This document shows, in pieces, positions 45,501 to 55,149 of a DNA stretch of 64,000 bases. The DNA is taken from NCBI RefSeq assembly GCF_964355755.1, contig NC_092672.1, positions 22,502,501-22,566,500 of the forward strand, written 5' to 3'. The notes beneath the pieces were generated by a model. It was not told where the DNA came from. It did no database searches and worked only from the letters and a program-made list of their open reading frames with translations. The DNA is from Antedon mediterranea. Taxonomy: Eukaryota > Echinodermata > Crinoidea > Comatulida > Antedonidae. Position 1 is the first letter of the stretch. Every line of letters starts with the position of its first letter. A program made the translations under genes and the position numbers.

Positions 45501-46727
45501 CGGACCAAGTTCCGATTGAAGGAGAAGTTTTTCTGGTACGGTATGGGCGGGGATATACAGAGGTATGTACAGACTTGCAATATTTGTAATAGAAGCAAGA
45601 AGGCTACTCGGCAAGGTCGACATCGGTTGACTGAATTCCAGGCCGGCGTTCCCATGGAACGCGTACATATCGATTTCCTCGGCCCGTTACCAAAAACTGA
45701 ACAGGGGAATATTTACGTTCTTATGATGGTCGACCAATTCACAAAATGGGTTGAGATCAGCCCGCTCCCGTCTCAGGTTGCGGAGGTAACCGCTAGAGCC
45801 CTAGTAAGGGACTTCTTCTCTAGATTCGGTGTACCTTTTCAGTTGCACTCAGACCAGGGGAGAAATTTTGAGAGTGAATTGTTTGCATCTTTGTGTAAAG
45901 TTTTACAGATCCACAAGACCCGGACGACAAGCTACCGACCGTCGGCTAATGGTCAAGTAGAGCGATTTAATCGAACACTTATGGATGCTGTACGATGCTT
46001 CGTTGGGAAGAGACAACGAGACTGGGATGTCTATCTACCGCAGATTGCTGGTGCACTACGCGCCACGGTGAACCGCTCGACTGGTTTTACTCCAAACATG
46101 CTGATGCTGGGCCGAGAGGTAAATTTACCAGCTGATCTCATGTTCGGAGAATGCCGGTCCACTGATGAGCAGGAAGCCGCTATCTACGTTGCAGATTTGG
46201 TGAAAGCGACCCGTGATGCCCATGGCATCGCTAGGGATACGCTAAAGCAGACTCAGAAGAGGATGAAACGGGACTATGATCTTCGAGTGCTGGAACGTCC
46301 ATACCAATGTGGGGACAAAGTCTACGTTCTGGACAACGCTACCCCTCGGGGGAAGTGCAAGAAATTGTGTCCCCCCTGGAAGGGGCCTGGTATTATCACT
46401 AAGGTTATTAGTTCTTGTTTATTTCAGGTGCAGCTGAGAAACAAGACAGTGGTTTTAAATCATGACAAGCTGAAGCCTTGTCGGGATCGACAGCTTCCTA
46501 AATGGCTGGTTGATTTTAACTTACTTCCTCTCTCTTCACCTACAGATCCGGATGCAGGAGGACCGTTGTATTGTCTATGTCGCCAGCCCTGGGCCGGCTC
46601 ATTTATGATACAATGTGACTATTGCGAGGTGTGGTACCATGGTGCATGTGTGAATATTGCACCGTCTGAGGCCTTGGACATCGACTTATATCGATGTGCG
46701 GACTGCAAGTCCTCGGTTAACAATTAG
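42579..46727 (+). CDS. pol: Pol polyprotein: protease, RT, RNase H, integrase, PHD finger
   Basis: 1,382 residues from the first Met. The frame is open back to 42468, so expression as a Gag-Pol fusion is likely. Domains: aspartic protease with VVDTAADFTILSD near residue 72 (DTAA in place of the usual DTGA); RT with KLDAIWGYWQI and FLDD near 503; RNase H with FILDVDASDQALGG, ELLAIVF and VRTDHNSL; integrase zinc site HHDLPSAGH...CNICNRS near 960-1000; integrase core with D, D and E in HIDFLGPLP, LHSDQGRNF and NGQVERFNRTL (about 1029, 1090, 1127). Residues about 1329-1377 form a C4HC3 PHD finger (YCLCRQPWAG ... MIQCDYCEVWYHGACV ... DIDLYRCADC) just before the end. No premature stop. Confidence 0.96.
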   Translation: MAKPVNTEGVAPDPVTIIEPSAISSGLIESSTPTTTKTEETQTRIVINRVKSLNALHATAFVNGTKIDAVVDTAADFTILSDKVYKSLDPAPPVVSTLSFTLAGRGTSMPGSKVGPLQFTLGTKEYHEFFYVAPINDDMLLGGDFLHPQGAVIDCGNLLLAIGGSTISLRGDSPVEPRVAQVTVAKRRVIPPHSAAHVKCKLVTNNVSMPDFFIEPVPTTDDVAIPATLHLRTDAPCICVINTSDHYLTMKKGRQIGTAREAEGVSVFQTGATPSEDALSNQADDDGDQPEGVPAHLVGMLDSSRSNLSGEEADALTKLLVDYQDVFAAHQFDIGTFGDIEHSIDTGDASPIRQRLRHTPLRFVGEEEKEIKKMLEAGVIQPSMSEWASPPVLVRKRDGSVRFCIDYRALNNITTKDAYPLPLIRDCLDTLSGNIWFSKLDAIWGYWQIKMKDEDRKKTAFITKHGLYEFVKMPFGLTNCPATFSRAMGLVLRGLAWDTVLAFLDDIVVLGKTFEDHLSNLSQVLQRFRVNNFKLKPKKCVFFQKQVEFLGRIVGEDTVAVSDSDIKAVQDWPAPTHLREVQQFLGLANYHREFIENFAGLAAPLYELTKKEVKFHWDEEQQQAFTDLKAALVQPPLLALPNGTDEFILDVDASDQALGGELLQVQEGKEKVIAYASARLTHEQRNYCTTRKELLAIVFMTRHFRHYLLGRPFRVRTDHNSLTWLLNFKQPQGQLARWIEELSQYHLLIEHRRGQHHGNADALSRRPETHDSSHERPALEGLPCGGCSYCQRADARWSAFQDEVDDVVPIAHVHQVAVDHLEGTLPGDDVPWDPGGQVSIEVSRTATNGTIQFSFLQDDDGGRVAAVQLRPKGAECWGYSLDELRQHQTSDPDLAPVLDWLRNGEPSENQLFISSAATKHYWLNRQRLHLTEAGILFINQAEGTGRLLVLPKELHAVAFRLHHDLPSAGHQGVARTKFRLKEKFFWYGMGGDIQRYVQTCNICNRSKKATRQGRHRLTEFQAGVPMERVHIDFLGPLPKTEQGNIYVLMMVDQFTKWVEISPLPSQVAEVTARALVRDFFSRFGVPFQLHSDQGRNFESELFASLCKVLQIHKTRTTSYRPSANGQVERFNRTLMDAVRCFVGKRQRDWDVYLPQIAGALRATVNRSTGFTPNMLMLGREVNLPADLMFGECRSTDEQEAAIYVADLVKATRDAHGIARDTLKQTQKRMKRDYDLRVLERPYQCGDKVYVLDNATPRGKCKKLCPPWKGPGIITKVISSCLFQVQLRNKTVVLNHDKLKPCRDRQLPKWLVDFNLLPLSSPTDPDAGGPLYCLCRQPWAGSFMIQCDYCEVWYHGACVNIAPSEALDIDLYRCADCKSSVNN
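46562..46712 (+). other. PHD-finger coding segment at the end of pol
   Basis: Spacing is C-x1-C-x11-C-x2-C-x4-H-x2-C-x15-C-x2-C. The Tyr before the first Cys, the Met-Ile before the third and the Trp-Tyr before His match H3K4me3-binding PHD fingers, notably the PHF2/PHF8 family, which also end in an IDLY-type motif before the last Cys pair. Confidence 0.88.
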
Positions 46728-46948
46728 GTACTCGCGTTTATTTTCTCTTCTCTCTCAGACAGGGACCAGGTGCCGTTTGCTGACGGAAGCGGGGGACGGT
46801 GCTACTGGCATGTCCCACGGCCATTGACTATCTGAAGAGATCGTTGGGAGCAGTCTACATAGCTACGGGTATCGGGTATTTTTTCACGTACGAAAATCAC
46901 CTGGTTTACCCCCGAGGTGGACCCAGGACGGGGTGCCCGCTTTTCAAA

Positions 46949-46959
46949 CACGGGAGGAG
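46949..46959 (+). other. Polypurine tract
   Basis: ACGGGAGGAG directly before the 3' LTR, the usual plus-strand primer position. Confidence 0.65.
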
Positions 46960-47257
46960 TGTTGTGAACGGCGCCCGCTGGGTAAACAGACCACCCCTCC
47001 GACCGAACGAGGGCGTCGCCCCGATAGCTTGATTTGCATACAGGGGGTATGCAAATGTTAACGTGGGGCCTTGACGCCGGCCGAACCGAGCTATTCGAAG
47101 CAGGAACCAAGGAGAAACGGACGCAACCGGAATTGACAAAGATATTTGGATTTACTGCTTTCGGATACTTGTGTGATTTAGGACAAGCGGGACTGTTAAG
47201 GTAAGCCTAGTAGCTTTCATTATCAGGCCATTCCAGCACCGACCTAAAATCACAACA
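46960..47257 (+). repeat. 3' LTR
   Basis: 298 bases, apparently identical to the 5' LTR, followed by CTGT. Octamers at 47032-47039 and 47049-47056. Confidence 0.96.
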
Positions 47258-47267
47258 CTGTGCTAAT

Positions 47268-47410
47268 ACGATCGGGCCCAGCAAATGAGACGATAGAAAC
47301 CAAACTGGTTCCTAACACATGAGACGATCGGGCCAACGCATGAGACGATCGGGCCAACGCATGAGACGATCGGGACCACATTTTCTGGGCCCAAGACGAT
47401 CGGGCAGCAA
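47268..47410. repeat. GAGACGATCGGGCC short tandem repeats
   Basis: Four to five degenerate copies of CATGAGACGATCGGGCCAACG (two fragments, about 21 bp) just outside the 3' LTR. GC-rich relative to its surroundings. Confidence 0.85.
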
Positions 47411-47496
47411 ATAAAAACATTTTACTGTGATAACCGGCCTAGACTTAGGTTAGGCCTAATATCCCATATAGTAATACTGTAATACGATTTCGATCC

Positions 47497-47713
47497 AAGT
47501 CGGCCCTAAACCGTCTCGGCCAAAGTCAAGTCGGCCCCAAGTAAACCCCAAGTCAAGTCGGCCCCCCGTCAAGTCGGCCTCAAGTCAACTCGGTCTCAAG
47601 TCAACTCGGCCTCACGTCAACTCAGCCAAAAAATAATCAGGTATAGTATGTAGTTGTTTTTTGATAACAGAGAACTATCACTTATGCCATCCTCGTATAT
47701 AATTAATTTCGTA
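47497..47713. repeat. Left inverted end with GTCAAGTCGGCC subrepeats
   Basis: Six to eight copies of a 12-15-bp word of the form AAGTCAACTCGGCC, then GATAACAGAGAACTATCA. Pairs with the right end in the opposite orientation. Confidence 0.85.
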
Positions 47714-47859
47714 CGGAAAATACATTTAATTGATTTTATCATTAGATAGAGTATCATTCTTAGAATTAATTGTCAGTAATATATATAATTTTTTAAATGT
47801 TAGGGATATATTTTAAAATAACTATAAATAGATATATAATTACAGAAACTCAAGATGTT

Positions 47860-48720
47860 CTTTTCTGCCTGAAACCTAGGCCGAGGAGGAGGCCTCCTCC
47901 TCCTCAGCTCTCTGCTCTCACTTCGTTCGTTTCGCTACCTGATCCGTGCAGGCCTAGGCCTAGGCTAGACTGGATATTATGATTGCAAGCCAAAAAGGTA
48001 GATTTAGAAGCATATTTTATTGATTACCCATCATCAGTGTCACCCTTAAACAGATAGTTAAGCTATATTTGTAGGTCATAGCTTATTTCAGACAATATTT
48101 TAGCCTCCAAAAAGGGCAGATTAGGCCTAGTAGGGTAGTGGAGGGCAGGCCTATAGCCTATAGGCTAGCCTAGTCTAGGCCTAGCTAGCTAGCTAGGGCC
48201 TAGGCCTAGTTAGGCTAGCATCTCTCTACTCTAGCTAATAGTTTAGGCCTAAAAACTAGGTAGGCCTAGTACTACTAGGCCTACTATGGCTAGCCTTGTC
48301 TAGCTAGGCCTAGGCCTACTAGAAATAGAAAGATCTAGCCTAGCTAGAGTAGTAGGCTAGGCTAGTAGGCCCACCTGGTTAGGCCCTACTAGGGAACTGG
48401 TAGGCTAGCTAGCTAGGCCTACTTACTAGCTAATAAGTAGCTAGGCCTAGGCTGCCTAACTAGCTAGCTCTATGTATTCTAGTTAGGGCCTAGACTAGTT
48501 TATTAGGCCTTAGTTTAGGCTGATTAGGCCTGCCTAGTCCTAGTTAAATAAATAGGCATATAACCAGGCTCAGTCTAAACACTCTAGCTAGGCCTATCTA
48601 TATGAGACCTGTGCTATTAATTATAGGACTAGGCCTAGGGCCTTGCTAGCTAGCCAGCAGAATGGTCTAGAGAGGCATAGGCCTAGCTAGGGATAGGCTG
48701 GGGGGTCATAGACAGCCTAT
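47860..48720. repeat. AGGCCTA/TAGCTAGG low-complexity tract
   Basis: Dense, overlapping, self-complementary words AGGCCTAGGCCTA and CTAGCTAGCTAGG. No gene. Shorter tracts of the same type occur near 39090-39200 and 61800-61890. Confidence 0.85.
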
Positions 48721-49109
48721 CTATATAAAATATTAGATAGGTAGGTAGGAGTATTAAGATTCATCAGTGTGTAAGTTGATTTCATTGCTAATGCCAAGGT
48801 ATTAGGCCTGTTTATTTTCAGGTTGAAAGCAATGGATAAACAGAGATTCAATTCTACAACAAAAGAGACAAAAGTCAAACTCAAACTGATAATTAACAAT
48901 GTTTCCAGTTAAATTAATGTTAATTATTTTAATAGATTGTAGTGACCCTAACTACCTTACTGTTTGTGTATGGCTGTAATATTATATTAAATGTCATCAC
49001 AATTAGTAAGGTTGTGAGGCTTCACAATTTCAAACAACTCTTCTTGTGTCTCTTCTTCATGTGGATGGATTAAAAAATACTGTGAGTATTGTACACTCTT
49101 TATATGAAT
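48721..49109. other. Unique spacer in the left arm
   Basis: AT-rich, no coding frame with support. It has no visible counterpart on the right side. Confidence 0.4.
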
Positions 49110-51665
49110 ATATCATCAATCACAATATCAAATATGATCCGTGTAGTAACAATTTGATAACTTAGCATGCATCTTATAATATCTACATCATCAATAATTA
49201 ATATTAATATAAATCTACAGTACATCACAATGTTGGATATGATCTTTGTAGTCAAAATTTGATAACTGAGCACACATCTTTTAATAACTACCTTATCAAT
49301 AACTATTAATAATGTCCTATATCACAATGTAGGATATGATCAGTGTTAGTCATAATTTGATAACTGAGCACGCATCTTTTAATATCTACCTCATCAATAA
49401 TTAATATTAATATCATAATATATCACATTGTTCGATATGATCAGTGTAGTCAGAATTTGATAACTGAGCACGCATCTTTTAATATATACCTTATCAATGA
49501 CTATTAATAATATCCTATATCACAATGTTGGATATGATTAGTGTAGTCATAATTTGATAACTGAGCACACATCTTTCAATATCTATTTCCTTCATCAATA
49601 ATTATTATTAATAATTTATATCACATTGTTGGATATGATCATTGTAGTCATAATTTGATAACTGAGCACGCATCTTTTAATATCTACCTCATCAATAATT
49701 AATATTAATAATCAATATCACATTGTTCGATATGATCAGTGTAGTCATAATTTAATAACAGCACGCATCTTTTAATATACCTTATCAATAACTATTAATA
49801 ATATCCTATATCACAATGTTGGATATGATCAGTGTAGTCATAATTTTATAACTGAGCACCCATCTTTCAATATCTATTTCATCAATAATTATTATTAATA
49901 ATCTATATCACATTGTTGGTTATGATCAGTGTAGTCATAATTTGATAACTGAGCAATAATCTTTTAATATCTACATCATCATTAATTAATATTAATAACC
50001 TATATCACATTGTTGGATATGATCTGTTTAGTTTTTTAATATATACCTTATCAATAACTATTAATAATATATTATATCACGTTGGATATGATCAGTGTAG
50101 TCAGAATTTGATAACTGAGCACGCATCTTTTAATATCTACCTCATCAATAATTATTATTAATATCTTATATCACATTGTTCGATAATGATCAGTGTAGTC
50201 AGAATTTGATAACTGAGCACGCATCTTTTAATATCTACCTCATCAATAATTAATATTAATAATCTATATCACATTGTTCGATATGATCAGTGTAGTCATA
50301 ATTTGATAACTGAGCACGCATCTTTTAATATCTACCTTTCAATAATTATTATTAATAATCTATATCACATTGTTGGATATGATCAGTGTAGTCAGAATTT
50401 GATAACTGAGCATGCATCTTTTAATATCTACCTCATCAATAATTAATATTAATAATCTATATTGCATTGTTCAATATGATCAGTGTAGTCATAATATAAC
50501 TGAGCACGCATCTTTTAATATCTACCTTATCAATGACTATTAATAATATCCTATATCACAATGTTGGATATGATCAGTGTAGTCATAATTTGATAACTGA
50601 GCACGCATCTTTCAATATCTATTTCATCAATAATTATTATTAATAATTTATATCACATTGTTGGATATGATCATTGTAGTCATAATTTGATAACTGAGCA
50701 TACATCTTTAGAATTACTTTTATTTAAGTATATAAAAGAATAATCTATAATTTAAAATGTTTTATATATTGTGAATTCATCAGATATTATCTATTGAACT
50801 GATATGGTTTTGTTTATTACAGCATAGTACATACAGCACTTTATGTTATGTTATTTATTTATTATTCAACATTTTTTGTTTGGTTTTTGACGTTATCAAA
50901 TTTTTATTTTCTTTTAAGTTCTGTTATTCATTTGTTAATTTCGTAGCTTAAGTTAGTTTAAGATAAAAGGTACCAAGCTTGATTAGCTTCGGCTATACCT
51001 TGGCTACCTTTTGTATTGAAATTGTTTTTGTTTGATACAATAAAGAAGAAGAATATCTACCTCACTAATAATTAATATTAATAATCTATATTACACTGTT
51101 GGATATGATCTGTTTGGTTTTTTAATATCTACCTTATCAATAACTATTAATAATATCCTATATCACAATGTTGGATATGATCAGTGTAGTCATAGTTTGA
51201 TAACTGAGCATGCATCTTTTAATATCTACCTCATCAATAATTATTATTAATAATCTATATCACAATGTTGGATATGATTAGTGTAGTCATAATTTGATAA
51301 CTGAGCATGCATCTTTCAATATCTATTTCATCAATAATTATTATTAATAATCTATATCACATAGTTGGATATGATCAGTGTAGTCATAAATTGATAACTG
51401 AGCAAAAATCTTTTAATATCTGCATCATCATTAATTAATATTAATAATCTATATCAAACTGTTGGATATGATCTGTTTAGTTTTTTAATATCTATCTTTT
51501 CCATAACTATTAATAATATTCTATATCACAATTTTGGATATGATCAGTGTAATCATAGTTTGAACTACCTCAACAATAATTAATATTAATTGTCTATATA
51601 CCAATATCAAATATGATCAGTGTAGGCCTAGTCATTTGATAACTGAGCATGCATCATTTTATATC
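49110..51665. repeat. ~97-bp satellite array, left (about 23 units)
   Basis: The unit reads TTGATAACTGAGCACGCATC, then TTTTAATATCTACCTCATCA, then ATAATTAATATTAATA and GATATGATCAGTGTAGTCAT. More divergent than the right array and interrupted at about 50715-51055. Confidence 0.93.
50715..51055 (+). mobile_element. Retroposed 3'-end fragment within the satellite
   Basis: Non-satellite sequence ending GCTTCGGCTATACCTTGGCT ... ACAATAAAGAAGAAGAA, like a 5'-truncated LINE 3' end with an A-rich tail. It splits the left array. Confidence 0.5.
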
Positions 51666-51689
51666 TGCTTCAAATATTAATATTGTCTT

Positions 51690-54470
51690 AATATAATAAG
51701 TGGTTTGAAGGATGATTGCAGATGGCCTTTTTTACATTGTAAAGTTCAATTTATCCAAAAGGTCAAACTTTGACCTATTTCAATAAAATCATTTCATAAG
51801 TTGTCTTCTTTTATAGTTTTAGTGATAATCAATATTAAGTGGTTTTTTACCCCAAAAATGTCAAACCTAGAGCTATTTAATAATAAAATGATTTTATAAA
51901 TTGTCTTCTTTTATATTTCTAGTAATGGTATAATCAGTATTCAATTGTTTGAATGATGTTTGTGAGGTATTTTTTAATTAAGTTTACGCAGTTTAGATGG
52001 TAAAATCTGTCAATTATCCAAAATTGACATTTTTCACTCCTAAAAAAATCTTAGAGCCATTTCAATAAAATTATTTCATAAATTGTCCTCTTTTTATGGT
52101 TCTAATAATGATATAATCAAAGTGGTTTGGATGATGTTTGTGGGGTGTTTTTTAAAAGTTTGCACAGTTTACATGGTAAAATGTGTCAATTTATTCCTAG
52201 AGCTATTTCAATAAAATTATTTCATAATCACCCCAAAAATGTCAAACCTAGAACTATTTTAATAAAATGATTTCATAAATTGTCTTCTTTTATAGTTCTA
52301 GTAGTGGTATAATCAGTATTCAATTGTTTGAATGATGTTTGTGGGGTATTTTTTAATTAAGTTTACGCAGTTTACATGGTAAAATCTGTCAATTATCCAA
52401 AATTGACATTTTTCACTCCTAAAAAAATAGAGCCATTTCAATAAAATTATTTCATAAATTGTCCTCTTTTATAGTTCTAATAATGATATAATCAATATTA
52501 AGTGGTTTGGATGATGTTTGTGGGGTGTTTTTTAAAAGTTTGCACAGTTGACATGGTAAAATGTGTCAATTTATACCTAGAACTATTTTAATAAAATGAT
52601 TTCATAAATTGTCCTCTTTTATAGTTCTAGTAGTGGTATAATCAATATTAAGTTGTTTGGATGATGTTTGTGGGGTGTTTTTTTTAAAGTTTGCACAGTT
52701 TACATGGTAAAATCTGTCAATTTATCCAAAATTGACATTTTTCACCCTAAAAAGTCAAACTTCAGAGCTATTTCAATAAATTGATTTCAAAAATTCTCTT
52801 TTTTTACAGTTCTAGTAGTGATATAATCAATATTAAGTTGTTTGAATGATGTTTGTGGGGTGTTTTTGTTAAGTTAGCATTAAGTTTACGCAGTTTACAT
52901 GGCAAAATCTGTAAATTTATCCAAAATTGACATTTTTTACCCTAAAAATTCAAACCAGAGCTATTTCAATAAAGTTATTTCATAAATTGTCCTCTTTTAT
53001 AGTTCTAGTAGTGGTATAATCAATATTAAGTTGTTTGGATGATGTTTGTAGGTGTTTTTTAAAAGTTTGCATTAAGTTTACGCAGTTTACATGGTAAAAT
53101 CTGTAAATTTATCCAAAATTGACATTTTTTACCCTAAAAATTCAAACCTAGAGCTATTTCAATAAAATTATTTCATAAATTGTCCTCTTTTATAGTTCTA
53201 GTAGTGGTATACTCAATATTAAGTGGTTTGGATGATGTTTGTGGGGTGTTTTTTTAAAGTTTGCACAGTTTACATGGCAAAATCTGTAAATTTATCCAAA
53301 ATTGACATCTTTTACCCTAAAAATTCAAACCTAGAGCTATTTCAATAAAATTATTTCATAAATTGTCCTCTTTTATAGTTCTTGTAGTGGTATAATCAAT
53401 ATTAAGTGGTTTGGATGATGTTTGTGGGTGTTTTTTTAAAGTTTGCATTAAGTTTACGCTGTTTAAATGGTAAAATCTGTAAATTTATCCAAAATTGACA
53501 TTTTTCACCCTAAAAAGTCAAACTTAGAGCTATTTCAATAAATTGATTTCATAAATTGTCCTCTTTTATAGTTCTAGTAGTGGTATAATCAATATTAAGT
53601 TGTTTGGATGATGTTTGTGGGGTGTTTTTGTTAAGTTAGCATTAAGTTTACGCAGTTTACATGGTAAAATCTGTAAATTTATCCAAAATTGACATTTTTC
53701 ACCCTAAAAAGTCAAACTTAGAGCTATTTCAATAAATTGATTTCAAAAATTCTCTTCTTTTACAGTTCTAGTAGTGATATAATCAATATTAAGTTGTTTG
53801 AATGATGTTTGTGGGGTGTTTTTGTTAAGTTAGCATTAAGTTTACGCAGTTTACATGGCAAAATCTGTAAATTTATCCAAAATTGACATTTTTTACCCTA
53901 AAAATTCAAACCAGAACTATTTCAATAAAATTATTTCATAAATTGTCCTCTTTTATAGTTCTAGTAGTGGTATAATCAATATTAAGTTGTTTGGATGATG
54001 TTTGTGGGTTTTTTTTTAAAGTTTGCATTAAGTTTACGCAGTTTACATGGTAAAATCTGTAAATTTATCCAAAATTGACATTTTTTACCCTAAAAATTCA
54101 AACCTAGAGCTATTTCAATAAAATTATTTCATAAATTGTCCTCTTTTATAGTTCTAGTAGTGGTATACTCAATATTAAGTGGTTTGGATGATGTTTGTGG
54201 GGTGTTTTTTTAAAGTTTGCACAGTTTACATGGCAAAATCTGTAAATTTATCCAAAATTGACATCTTTTACCCTAAAAATTCAAACCTAGAGCTATTTCA
54301 ATGAAATTATTTCATAAATTGTCCTCTTTTATAGTTCTTGTAGTGGTATAATCAATATTAAGTTGTTTGGATGATGTTTGTGGGTGTTTTTTTAAAGTTA
54401 GCATTAAGTTTACGCAGTTTAAATAGTAAAATCTGTAAATTTATCCAAAATTGACATTTTAAAACACAAA
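51690..54470. repeat. ~193-bp satellite core, about 14 units
   Basis: The unit carries TTGGATGATGTTTGTGGGGT, GTTTACATGGTAAAATCTGT, ATCCAAAATTGACATTTTT and TTCATAAATTGTCCTCTTTT. Spacing between units is mostly 181-196 bases, close to nucleosome length. Some units are shortened. Confidence 0.93.
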
Positions 54471-55149
54471 CTAGGTTGTAAAAAGTGAAGGAAATCATTA
54501 CATTTTAATATTGTTTGGTAATAAAGATGCTTATCATAGTCAAATGGCAATAACTGATTAGCCGAGACCAATGACATTTAAAACAACTCCTACTTAAAAT
54601 TCCCTACTTATACAGTACAGCAGCTTTTTGATTGGCTGCAAGTTTAGTTTTCTGTTCGTTCATCAGAAATGGTATAAATAATTATTAATCAATAAGATTA
54701 CTGGATTTCTTTAGTATTTCTGACACATTTCAAATCTTAATTGAATTATTAATGTAATGGAAATTTGTCATAGGCCTATTATAGCAACATATCATTTCTG
54801 GAAGAGCATTACGGTCTGAATAGATCGATGTTAAAACACACGTCCTCATTTATCAAATTATTCATTCACTGCACATTTATTCTGTTAAGAAGAACTGGGA
54901 CCCTCAATAGAAGCCAAAGCATGTCTCATGATGGCCCCTACAATACATATCAAACATAAAAAGATATGGAATATTTTTATTTTTACAACGGCACACGTTC
55001 ATCATAAACGATGCGTTCTTAAAAGTATAAATTTAAACAGCAAACGGATACAAATCAATAGGGTAATTAGGAACAAAAGAATAACACATTTTCAAAATCC
55101 ATCGACTCGATCTCTTGTATACAGTAAATCTAACAAAATCACACTGATC
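54471..55149. other. Unique spacer between satellite core and right array
   Basis: Single-copy-looking AT-rich sequence. A frame at 54928-55170 has no family likeness and runs into the satellite. Confidence 0.4.

Larger units (their letters stand above)
39449..47261 (+). mobile_element. Intact Ty3/gypsy LTR retrotransposon with PHD-tailed Pol
   Basis: 7.8-kb element between CTGT target duplications (39449-39452 and 47258-47261). Its 298-bp LTRs (39453-39750 and 46960-47257) look identical by eye, so insertion is recent. Order: LTR, primer-binding site, 825-base leader, gag, pol (protease, RT, RNase H, integrase, PHD finger), polypurine tract, LTR. There is no envelope-like frame. RT-RNase H-integrase order places it in Ty3/gypsy. 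Both long frames are open, so it may be active. It is transcribed opposite to MYO19, upstream of its first recognised exon. Confidence 0.96.

Noticed and set aside
46802-47139. Frames within the LTR, also seen at 39310-39632
   Set aside because: They repeat because the LTRs are identical. No protein family is recognised.
47797-47982. Pro/Arg-rich small frame
   Set aside because: It arises from the GAGGAGGAGG and CCTCCTCCTC low-complexity palindrome.
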